64,000 nucleotides of DNA from Trypanosoma brucei gambiense DAL972 (Eukaryota; Euglenozoa; Kinetoplastea; Trypanosomatida; Trypanosomatidae). How positions within the stretch are numbered: position 1 is the first letter of the stretch; the number at the start of each line of letters is the position of its first letter. Positions 28,943 through 37,353 of the stretch are shown here, one piece after another. Where the stretch lies: the NCBI RefSeq assembly GCF_000210295.1, contig NC_026744.1:2666001-2730000 (forward strand), read 5' to 3'. The notes beneath the pieces were generated by a model. The model saw only the letters and a program-made list of their open reading frames with translations, did not search any database and had not been told where the DNA came from. The translations under genes and the position numbers were made by a program.

Positions 28943-31900
28943 ATGGAGCGAAGGAGGTTGTTGCACGATGGTCGGTGGTTTACTCCGCCAGTCCTATACG
29001 GTAGTGCGCGGCGTGGTTTGAAGACGCTTGATGTTCGCGAGTATCGGCCGCTTGCGATGCCGATAGAGTTCCGATTTTACCAACGGTACGCAAATCATCC
29101 GAATCGGCAGTCTGGCATACAATTTCTCACCCACTACAATACCCATCAGAGGTTTCGTGTTAACAAAGACTACATTGACTACATGCACTGGGGAAAGGAG
29201 CAGGGGCAAGCTAGACTTCCACATCGTCACCAGCGTGTAGCATTCGACTTTAACGACCAGTTGCACCCGACGCGCATTGGGACTCCAGAGGATGGTGGTA
29301 ATGCCAACCACTGCTATCCCGAGGATGGGGAAGATGGCTCATACGCATGGTTTGCTTCACAGGACCCAACGTTTGGACACCACCCCGACTTGAGTTCATC
29401 ATTTGACCCTAACTATCGGGTTTTCTCGCACCCAGAGCATTGGAACAAAATGTTCACGAAGCGACGGCCAGGTGAAGGTGATATTGATCTCAGTGTGCTT
29501 CCGTCACGCAGTTTATTGGGGCCGCTAATGGCACATTCTGATACTAAAGGAATTCCATACTTTAAGGTAGACAACCGGGGACACAGTAACGGGAGAGTAC
29601 CGGGTGTTAACGCTCCATTTTTTGGTGAATTTGATCAGAAGATGATGCAAGCCATGTCACGTCCACTCAACGCAAACCGCACTATCACTGGCAACGATGG
29701 GCGTTTCTCAAAGACCATTATGATAAACGAACCCCAATGTAATCAAGCGTTGAGTGCTAAGACGGCTAGTGAGTTGAGCAAGGAGATTGACAAGGCAACG
29801 AATGCTGTGTACTCGAAGCTTAGTGTTCTTGAAGCTGCTCAGTCAGGTCTTACTGATTACTTCTGTGGGGGTCTCAACTTTGAGATTGTTGGGTTTGAGC
29901 TGCACATGGCGGCGATGTTGCGTGAGCGCGCGGCAGCCATTCTTGAGAGAAGTGGTGCTGGAGGACTGCCGAGCGCTTCATCGGCAACGCTGTCATCGTC
30001 TTCGACAACCAGAAGATGTGCTATGCTTTTGGAGAAAGCGGACGAACGTGAAGTAAACAAGTTGCTGCGGGACGCCTCAAGGTACGAGGATCGTGTAGAT
30101 GATGCCCTCCGCCAGCACGCGTCACTCATATGGCGTGTATACACTGCGCCCCGCCCCCTTATGACGTTGACTAACGGCAAGTGCCGCGGCACTGGGTGTG
30201 GTCTATCCCTCTTCGCGAAGTATTGCGCCCTTAAGGATTCTTCAGAGTTTATATTTGATGGCCCTAACGTGGGCATTACACCGTACGGCGGTATGACGCG
30301 CCTGCTCGCGCGACCCGAAACGTCTCTCAAGTATCCGGGGTTGGCGGAGTTTGTTGTTTTGACCGGCGCTTCTCTTTTCGCTGGTGACGCGCTGAGGCTG
30401 GGGTGGACTGACCTCTTCACAACTATTCCTGATATGACTTACCACATCAAAGAATGGTTCGACACAACCGAGCATATGCACAACGATGCCGTTGCGTGGC
30501 AGCTTGGGCACTTGTTGGAGACGTGCTTCAAGATGAAAGAATCACATTCTTCCGCAATGGAGCGCGCGGCAATAACCCCTACAAGGGCGCGTTGGGTAGA
30601 GGATGCCTTTGCTGATCAACCATCAGTCAATGACATCATGAGGACCCTAACAGAAATTGAACAACTGCCATTTCAGTCGACCCACAACACAAGTGACGAG
30701 TCTCATATCACACCCTACACACTAGGGAGCGTAGCAGCTGGTGTGCAGCGATTGGGCGAACATCGCCTGCGGTACACACTTTCCCCGTGGGACATTACGC
30801 CTCCAGAAGATAGTGTGGTGTTGAAGCACACGTCGGAGATGTTCAGGGCGTACGTGTTGGAGCGACGCGGGGCGACGGATGTCGTAACTCACCGTGATGC
30901 GGAGAGGGCTGCTGCTTGGAGTCAGCAGAGGCAAAGGGAGTATGATGCTTACTGCAGTCTGAAGGAGGCGCCGCATCCGCGGCATGTGTATGCGCGTCTT
31001 GAAGGGTGTGAGGGGAAGATCGTATCGTTTGAGTTTGTTTTCGAGATAAGTTGTAGAAGGAGTGGGCCACAAGGTACTGACGAAGTCCTCCAAGCTACCA
31101 CAATTAGCCGACTGAAGAGTCGGATATTGGATGCGCTTGGTATGCCCCGGGATCGGAACATCGATTTGGGTTGGTACCTTCCGACATTGGACACATGCCC
31201 TATTCATAGCGACGAGGAGTTGATGCAAGTCCTGCATACGGATCCGGGCATCGAGGATCCGAAAGAAAAACTGAGGTACCCACCCATCTATTTTATTGTG
31301 AAGCGCTGTACCCTGTACTTCTCTGAGTGGGCCTATGCTGTGAAACACCAGTTGTTGCTGCAGTCTCCTTTTGCGCTCCGGGCGGCGTTTGGGTTGCTGC
31401 AGGAAGTGCGCGGGGATGGCGCGGCAGAGAATGTCATGCCGCTCGCAGAAACGCTAGGAACGGAGTTCAAGTATTTTACGCGGCTCATGCGTCGACCCGA
31501 CTTTTACCGTGTAGGAGTTCATACGGACAAATCTGTGGAGAAATGGGAAGAAATCAAGGAGGAGCGGCGGCATAATATCCACCACACTCACAGACCAACG
31601 CGTCCGCTTCCTGACTTCGAGGAGGTTTTCGAACGTGATGTTGAAATTGATGGGCATCGGTTTGTACTGCGGCCGCGCTGGAACCCTCGTACGCTACAGG
31701 ATGTGGACGACTCCGACATCTTGCGGTTGCGGGCACCACTAACGTACGATATGGATTCCACGGCCGCTCTCCACGTTCCCACTCACTGCGGTAAAGCCTC
31801 CCGACTCGCTGGAATGCTGCAAGACGCAGGAGGCGTCCAAGTTTTGGATGGTCTTGGCGAGGTAGACGACAAGGGGGAACCTAAAGTACCGCCGCTGCAG

Positions 31901-32578
31901 AGCAATGCATCTGTGCCGACAAATGTTAGCTTTTATGAGATGGCGCGGCACCCATGGGAAGACAGGGCGTCGTCGTGGCGTCGTGACGGCTTCACTGAGG
32001 GATCACTTGAGTATTTTGAGTCCCAATACCGTTCTGCAGAGCGAGCCGTTTACGATGAAGAGGGCCGAGGCGTGCGGAATTACTGGCCTTCGCGTGATGC
32101 CGTTGAGGGTATTGCGCAAGAGGAAGAGAATGACGCACAGCTACTGCAAGAGCGCCTTTTCAATACACTTGAAACTGCAGGTACAAGCGTGGAACCATGG
32201 GCCCGTAATCTTCGGCTCAATGCAACCACAGGAAAGTTCGGATACAAAACTGAGATTGCGACACAGGAAGAGAAGATATACGACGATGAGTATTACCGCT
32301 GGTTCATTCAACCCGGACGCCACCCGAACCCCAGTGGCCTCACCCTCAACGGCAGGAAGGGACAGTTCGAAGAAGGTCACTCTCGCGATGAAGAACTTGA
32401 GCGCATGTGGCGCAAGGTTGTTGCCGATGGAAACAACGACTTTGCTGCAACGACTTCCGGAATGCCCGTGTATGACGAGGACGCCAAAAACGCGGAAGAT
32501 AGCTATGCTGCGGGTGATGATGTCGACGTGGTGACGACTGACGCCAATGTGCCGGTGGATGGGGACGATAGCAGCTGA
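28943..32578 (+). CDS. Large mitochondrial protein with HIBCH/enoyl-CoA-hydratase-like domain (mS47 candidate)
   Basis: 1211 residues from ATG at 28943. The basic N-terminus MERRRLLHDGRWFTPP suits mitochondrial import. A crotonase-fold segment related to 3-hydroxyisobutyryl-CoA hydrolase occupies roughly 400-530: TLTNGKCRGTGCGLSLFAKY is the oxyanion-loop region and VGITPYGGMTRLL the region after the catalytic turn. Where active enzymes carry a Glu before that turn, this protein reads FDGPN (about 438-442), so activity is unlikely. In kinetoplastid and plant mitoribosomes, mS47 is a HIBCH-like small-subunit protein; this is my leading hypothesis. Long N- and C-terminal extensions (acidic C-terminus) are typical of kinetoplastid mitoribosomal proteins. 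Confidence 0.85.
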   Translation: MERRRLLHDGRWFTPPVLYGSARRGLKTLDVREYRPLAMPIEFRFYQRYANHPNRQSGIQFLTHYNTHQRFRVNKDYIDYMHWGKEQGQARLPHRHQRVAFDFNDQLHPTRIGTPEDGGNANHCYPEDGEDGSYAWFASQDPTFGHHPDLSSSFDPNYRVFSHPEHWNKMFTKRRPGEGDIDLSVLPSRSLLGPLMAHSDTKGIPYFKVDNRGHSNGRVPGVNAPFFGEFDQKMMQAMSRPLNANRTITGNDGRFSKTIMINEPQCNQALSAKTASELSKEIDKATNAVYSKLSVLEAAQSGLTDYFCGGLNFEIVGFELHMAAMLRERAAAILERSGAGGLPSASSATLSSSSTTRRCAMLLEKADEREVNKLLRDASRYEDRVDDALRQHASLIWRVYTAPRPLMTLTNGKCRGTGCGLSLFAKYCALKDSSEFIFDGPNVGITPYGGMTRLLARPETSLKYPGLAEFVVLTGASLFAGDALRLGWTDLFTTIPDMTYHIKEWFDTTEHMHNDAVAWQLGHLLETCFKMKESHSSAMERAAITPTRARWVEDAFADQPSVNDIMRTLTEIEQLPFQSTHNTSDESHITPYTLGSVAAGVQRLGEHRLRYTLSPWDITPPEDSVVLKHTSEMFRAYVLERRGATDVVTHRDAERAAAWSQQRQREYDAYCSLKEAPHPRHVYARLEGCEGKIVSFEFVFEISCRRSGPQGTDEVLQATTISRLKSRILDALGMPRDRNIDLGWYLPTLDTCPIHSDEELMQVLHTDPGIEDPKEKLRYPPIYFIVKRCTLYFSEWAYAVKHQLLLQSPFALRAAFGLLQEVRGDGAAENVMPLAETLGTEFKYFTRLMRRPDFYRVGVHTDKSVEKWEEIKEERRHNIHHTHRPTRPLPDFEEVFERDVEIDGHRFVLRPRWNPRTLQDVDDSDILRLRAPLTYDMDSTAALHVPTHCGKASRLAGMLQDAGGVQVLDGLGEVDDKGEPKVPPLQSNASVPTNVSFYEMARHPWEDRASSWRRDGFTEGSLEYFESQYRSAERAVYDEEGRGVRNYWPSRDAVEGIAQEEENDAQLLQERLFNTLETAGTSVEPWARNLRLNATTGKFGYKTEIATQEEKIYDDEYYRWFIQPGRHPNPSGLTLNGRKGQFEEGHSRDEELERMWRKVVADGNNDFAATTSGMPVYDEDAKNAEDSYAAGDDVDVVTTDANVPVDGDDSS

Positions 32579-33043
32579 AGAGTACAAAATGGGGGATAGT
32601 GAAGGCGGAATTATCGAAGTGAGCGCACGGTAGCAAAAAAAAAAGTGTGGAGGTGCGTAGGAAGATGAATGAAGGTGTCGTTAAGAGAATAGGATGGAGG
32701 GAGAAGAGGCAGGCGCTTTGTGTTTGTGGATCACTGCTATAGGCACCGAGACGGAGGGGGCCGCGCGTCATGCACCAATGTGTGAGGGTGAGGAAGAGTG
32801 TGTTTACTCACGCTGCGATATTCCTTTCTTCTCTGTGCGCGCTAACCTCTTCTTTAATAGCATTTCCCTGTCCACCTTTCTCTGCATTCGCGTCCAGTCT
32901 CATTTTGGTTTGGCTGTGTTACCCTTAAAGTAACCCAGCACCGTCTCTGCTGTTCCTGTCTGTGTTTTTTTCCTCTTTTTTGTAAACCTTAACACATTTT
33001 TCTTTTTGCTGAATGGGTTGACGTAGGGGAGAGAAAAGAGAAT
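32579..33043. other. Spacer before RPL22
   Basis: No credible gene is seen; a 79-residue frame at 32694 has no protein-like features. Pyrimidine tracts at about 32950-32975 and 32995-33008 precede AG at 33025-33026, 18 bases before the RPL22 start. Confidence 0.55.
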
Positions 33044-33436
33044 ATGGTTGCTGTCCGCGCAAAGGTCGGCTCTCGCGGCTTCACTCGCCAGAGGCAGCTT
33101 GCGAAGGGAAAGAAGGTGTTCAAGATTGACTGCAGCATCCCCGCCAGCGACGGTATCTTCAGTGATGATATTCTGAGCAACTTCCAGCAGTACTTTCAGG
33201 ATAATGTGAAGCTAAACGGCCGCAAGGGAAAGCTCACCTCGAAGGTACGCGTCAACATGCGTGAAAACACGCTATCCATCACGACGACTATGGCTTACCG
33301 CAAGAAGTACTTCAAGTACCTGACGAAGAAGTTCCTCAAGAAAAAGGACCTCCGTGATTGGATTCGTATTCTCGCAAAGGGGAAGGACACATACCAGTTG
33401 AAGTACTTCAACATCCAGGATCAGGAAGAAGCGTAA
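33044..33436 (+). CDS. RPL22: 60S ribosomal protein L22 (eL22)
   Basis: A 130-residue protein of usual eL22 length. Signatures are KKVFKIDCSIPASDGIF, the helix with FQQYFQDNVKLNGRKGKL, VRVNMRENTLSIT and KKYFKYLTKKFLKKKDLRDW, ending in an acidic DQEEA tail. It is a component of the cytosolic large ribosomal subunit. The N-terminal extension of ~20 basic residues is typical of trypanosomatids. A short leader and a good pyrimidine tract/AG precede it. Confidence 0.96.
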   Translation: MVAVRAKVGSRGFTRQRQLAKGKKVFKIDCSIPASDGIFSDDILSNFQQYFQDNVKLNGRKGKLTSKVRVNMRENTLSITTTMAYRKKYFKYLTKKFLKKKDLRDWIRILAKGKDTYQLKYFNIQDQEEA

Positions 33437-34042
33437 GCAGCGGAAGGATACGGGCATGTGACTCACACATTTTCATGCTCTTTTCTCGTTACTCCACAGT
33501 ATGCACATATGTTTCATTTTTGATTTGTTTTACTTTTTTCACGCCTTCTTCTTATACCATTTACTTTTGTTCCCTCAGGTAAGCGGTGAGTAGTAGAGGC
33601 AAATTCTGTATCCGCTCCCTTTTCCTGTGGGTGACTCGGTCGCATTTCATTTCTGCTATGTGATATCATGGAGGTAACTGTTTACAAACCCTTTTTTCTT
33701 TATTTTTTCACCTATTCTGATTGTATATACATAAAAGTATGTATTGCTAGTGCGAGGTATAGTGGTAGTGCAGAAACACAGCAAAAGTGAGGAGAGAAAC
33801 AGAAGCTGTTTCCCCCATTTTTCATTCTTTCACTAGCGAGGGTAGCGGTGTTGCCACGCCTTTTTTTTTTTTGCCCCGCATTCAGCAAAGTACCCTCATC
33901 TGCACTTTGTTTTAAGTTACACTTGAGCTTTGAACAGTCGGCAATTGGTGTAGCGATCGCAGCAAAAGAAGTAATAGTGGCTGCGACCGTCTCTCGTTAA
34001 CTCGTATCAATCACGCAGTTGTCGCCAATTGTGTGATCAAAC
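33437..34042. other. Spacer after RPL22
   Basis: No gene is seen. The pyrimidine-rich run at about 33478-33580 is probably the RPL22 3' UTR/poly(A)-guiding region; a T run at about 33861-33872 lies before the next gene. Confidence 0.5.
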
Positions 34043-34684
34043 ATGTTGCGGCGTACTGTATGTGTCCAACACTACAGGGCGAAGTTGGAGCTTGACCGTA
34101 TCCGCAGTATGCTGCGGGGCCGCGCACGTCTTGAAAGAAAGGTTGGATTAAAGCGACTATTTTTTCTCATGCGCACACAAACGCGGTACCGTGTGGAACA
34201 GCAGGCGCACTGGGAGCGTGCAATCGTCCGGAAAAACGTCGACAGCGCCGCCCGCGAGCATGGAACGGGATGGCAGCACCTCCGCAATGAATTAGGGCGG
34301 CAAAATGTTATCCTTCTTCCTCGCTCTCAACAGTTGTTGGCACAATATGAACCATTGGCTTTTCGCGCCGTTGTGGAACTTTGTGCTTCGCGTATTCCGC
34401 CACCGCCGCCGCCCGTTGTTGCCTCCGTTCCGGAGGAATCCTACACATTATGGCCACCGGCGAGCCATGACAATAGTGAATGTGCCTCTACAGACGGCAG
34501 CGACGCCCCTCATGGGCAGCAGCAGTCGCTCTCGCACCCGGCCGCCCGTGTGGAACTTCGGTGTGGTGTCGAGCGGGTTCTTCGGCGCGGACCGTCGGGT
34601 TTGGGTAATAACGTGAACGAGCTAATCGATGCATGGAAGGAGTTCGACGTTTCTCCCCTGAGGAAGGGGGAGGTGAACAAGTAG
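34043..34684 (+). CDS. Mitochondrial ribosomal protein bL20m
   Basis: A 213-residue protein whose first ~125 residues match bL20. The basic N-terminal arm (AKLELDRIRSMLRGRAR) is followed by the helix WERAIVRKNVDSAAREHG, comparable with the W-x-x-R-I-N-A-A-A-R-x-x-G motif. VILLPRSQQLLAQYEPLAFRAVVEL corresponds to the L-N-R-K-x-L-x-x-L-A-x-x-D-P-x-A-F-x-x-L region. An additional Pro-rich C-terminal extension of ~85 residues is kinetoplastid-like. The start MLRRTVCVQHYR can serve as a mitochondrial signal. bL20 binds 23S-type rRNA early in large-subunit assembly. Confidence 0.78.
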   Translation: MLRRTVCVQHYRAKLELDRIRSMLRGRARLERKVGLKRLFFLMRTQTRYRVEQQAHWERAIVRKNVDSAAREHGTGWQHLRNELGRQNVILLPRSQQLLAQYEPLAFRAVVELCASRIPPPPPPVVASVPEESYTLWPPASHDNSECASTDGSDAPHGQQQSLSHPAARVELRCGVERVLRRGPSGLGNNVNELIDAWKEFDVSPLRKGEVNK

Positions 34685-35084
34685 TTGGTATAGTGGGTGA
34701 GGGAGACGGCATTAGGTGGTGAGTGCGTCTAGCTTTCTTTCTTTTTTTTATTTTACTTTCCTCGTATCACACGTTTCGTAACGGTATTCCCACAGACTGT
34801 GGAGGTTAGAAGCGGTTCATTGAATATAACCCGCCACTAACAGACATTTTTCACTACTGTGTTTGCATTACTTGTTCACAAGGACTTGTCGTTGTGTCGT
34901 GCGCCGGCGTTTCGTATTGTTGTTATTGTTTTTGTCTGATGTTTTCACCTGTGAGAGTGCCAGCGCAGTGCATTGTCTTTCCCCTCTTTTTTTTTTGCCA
35001 AAAACTGCACCAACAAACCAAAAATAAAAAAAATCGTGGTTAAAAAAAAATTGTCACCACCTACAAATTAGATGCAGGACAGTG
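34685..35084. other. Spacer before CCZ1
   Basis: No gene is seen. Pyrimidine tracts lie at about 34732-34765 and 34978-34997, followed by an A-rich stretch at 35013-35050 immediately before the gene. Confidence 0.5.
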
Positions 35085-36878
35085 ATGCATCTACTCGGTG
35101 ATATTGTAGCGTCGAATTCGCTAAGCAGCAACGCGAGCAAAGACAATGAACCGTGCCTCATCACCTTGTGTATATATTGCCCCACTCTTTCAGGTGGGAA
35201 GGAGGAGCGGGCCATTGATAACGTCATCTTTTTTTACCCCGCGCGAACTCATCCCGACCAGCAGATGAACCAAGTAGGTTTCTGCATCGGCATGACGTGC
35301 TTAATGGAGCGCTTCATCCCCTTGTCTTCACGGGCGAAATCACCAGTAGAGGAAATACGCCTCAGCCATTCCATCATTACTCTTTGCAACCCGTTTGCAG
35401 ATCTTTGGATTGCTGTTGAAACTACTCCTGCTTATAACGCTTCTGTGGTGCTGCCGCTCGTACATCTAGGGTTTGATGCCTTCGTTCTGCGGTATGGCAT
35501 GGGGAGTGTTTCTGCGCTAGTGAACAATCCCCGGGAAGTAGCCTCGGGTGAGGATTGCGGTGTGGCGCGTGCCGCGTTACGAACCCACTTTGAGAAGTTT
35601 GCTACGCTACTGCAAACGTCTGTGCTAGTTGTTGATCCTGATGCTAATCACCACACTGTCCCGAAATCTGGTGACCTGCAACCGCCGTCACAAGCGGAGT
35701 CAAGACGTTCTTCCCTTTCTTCGTCAATAATTTCAATCGATGCGATGGGTAGCTCCAGAAGCACCTTGCATAATGTACAGCGTTGGAAGCGTCACCTGAT
35801 GACGTTAGCAGCAACGGGGGGTCTGCTGACTTTTCCTGCTGTAATGCGTGCAACTCCGTCAGATGTCCAATTCATGTGTCACAGCATAGTGTTACGCCAT
35901 CTTTCGTTCTTATCTTCGAGCATAAAGAGGAGGCACACCTCTTGTTGGGGAAAAGAATGCCACGGTATTCCAAATCACACCGACGCTGAGCCAGCTGTAG
36001 AAGGTGCGGAGGAGCGCTTGCTGTGGACTAGCTGCCGTTATGCTGTGTTCATTGGCAAAACGCTGAAAGTAGTTGTATCAAACGCCCCTCAGGACATGAT
36101 CTCTCAGCTCATATGTCTTTTTCTTATGGATCCCGAACTGCCAAGCTTCACCATATTTGTGGGAGAGGTCCCATTTTATTGTTGTGTGTATCGCGCTGAG
36201 AGCCTGTTGACTGTTGTAGTTTGTGACGAGGCCCTTTACGACACAATGTACACACCCCTCCTGAGTGCATGTAAAAAGCTTACGGATTGCGTGGCAGATT
36301 GCCTAAGCAGCGGCGTGTGCGCCCCCAGCCGTGCGCCTGGGTCCAACGATGGTGGAGATGCACACCGAGTTAAGGGGCATCAAAACGCCCTCTCCCCCGC
36401 TGCCGGTCACAGCTCGTCTAACGCAATACCGTGCTTTGTTGATCCTTTGTGTGGGGCTGGGAAGTTGCCCAATACAAAGTCAACCTTTCAGTTCACTGTG
36501 TGGTGTGACGGGGTGTTGGTCGGCTCATCACTGCAGGATTACTTTCGGAGTGTACAGTTCTCCCTGTCAGCCCCCATGCGAAAATTCATCAAATGTGTTC
36601 GCGCTGAACGTAGAGGCTCTCATGATTTTGGGGAGCACCGGGCAATCGAGTGCGCTGGTGCCCGTACCTCCGCTGACACTAATGGAGTAACTTCCGACAC
36701 GAGTATAACATTGCGCGGAGCAAATGAGCTGTGGGTGTTGCTCCCGAGCTACACATGGTTGTGCGTGACAAGGGCCAGGAATCATGTGGGTGGTGTAGTG
36801 TTCTACAATGCCCCTCCTTTATCAAGTTGCTTCAAGGCTGTGGAGACAATATACGAGAATGTCTCGGTTACACTGTAG
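35085..36878 (+). CDS. CCZ1: CCZ1 homologue, Mon1-Ccz1 Rab7 exchange factor subunit
   Basis: 597 residues from ATG at 35085 (the preceding GTG is not used). The N-terminal longin domain opens LITLCIYCPTLSG (about 25-37), then IDNVIFFYPA (about 46-55), MNQVGFCIGM (about 63-72) and FADLWIAVET (about 105-114). These match the CCZ1 pattern of N-P-x-L, F-Y-P, Q-V-G-x-x-x-G and D-x-W-M segments. Two further longin-like regions follow (about 320-420 and 470-590), separated by Ser-rich low-complexity linkers. With MON1, CCZ1 activates Rab7 on late endosomes; in trypanosomes it would support late endosome/lysosome traffic. A divergent HPS/longin protein is the alternative. Confidence 0.75.
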   Translation: MHLLGDIVASNSLSSNASKDNEPCLITLCIYCPTLSGGKEERAIDNVIFFYPARTHPDQQMNQVGFCIGMTCLMERFIPLSSRAKSPVEEIRLSHSIITLCNPFADLWIAVETTPAYNASVVLPLVHLGFDAFVLRYGMGSVSALVNNPREVASGEDCGVARAALRTHFEKFATLLQTSVLVVDPDANHHTVPKSGDLQPPSQAESRRSSLSSSIISIDAMGSSRSTLHNVQRWKRHLMTLAATGGLLTFPAVMRATPSDVQFMCHSIVLRHLSFLSSSIKRRHTSCWGKECHGIPNHTDAEPAVEGAEERLLWTSCRYAVFIGKTLKVVVSNAPQDMISQLICLFLMDPELPSFTIFVGEVPFYCCVYRAESLLTVVVCDEALYDTMYTPLLSACKKLTDCVADCLSSGVCAPSRAPGSNDGGDAHRVKGHQNALSPAAGHSSSNAIPCFVDPLCGAGKLPNTKSTFQFTVWCDGVLVGSSLQDYFRSVQFSLSAPMRKFIKCVRAERRGSHDFGEHRAIECAGARTSADTNGVTSDTSITLRGANELWVLLPSYTWLCVTRARNHVGGVVFYNAPPLSSCFKAVETIYENVSVTL

Positions 36879-37353
36879 GATCACGAAACAGCATTTTCTG
36901 GTTGTTGGTTGCGACCTTTTTTTCTTATTTGGCTCTCCATCTCTTTTGCTTTCGTTGCTGAGCGCACCGCCACACATTTGAAACTCCCCTCCACTGATAT
37001 CAGCGCGTATTTTTACTTACTTTCATGTGCCCTGACGAAGAAGCAGCAATAAAATGGAAAGTGTAAAGCAGGGGGAGGGTGAGGCCAGATGTGCGAAGGA
37101 AAAGTAATGCTGTTTCTGTCTGCATAACTGTTTTAAACTTTTCAGAATGTTTTTAACTTTTGTATGTGCTAGTGTTAAGGTACCTTTTTCGTGATCTACT
37201 TCAGTCGTCGTTTTGTCTCCTACTGCATAATATCCCGCAAATGGCATAATGGGACAAGGGAAGGGGGCCACTGAAAGTGGAAAAAGGGGGAGAAAAAACG
37301 CTCAGGGCTGCACGTAGTGCCAATACTTCCACTAACGTTGGACAGCCGACTAC
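36879..37353. other. Spacer/leader region of TERT with upstream ORFs
   Basis: A pyrimidine tract at about 36895-36960 is followed by AG at 36961-36962 and another near 37192-37203. Between the latter and the TERT start lie two very short upstream ORFs sharing bases: ATG GCA TAA at 37241-37249 and a 22-codon ORF at 37249-37317 beginning in the same TAATG. No other gene is seen. Confidence 0.5.

Noticed and set aside
29857..30420. 187-residue - strand frame inside the mS47-like gene
   Set aside because: Shadow of the + strand coding sequence; Arg/Ser/Pro-rich composition typical of antisense frames.
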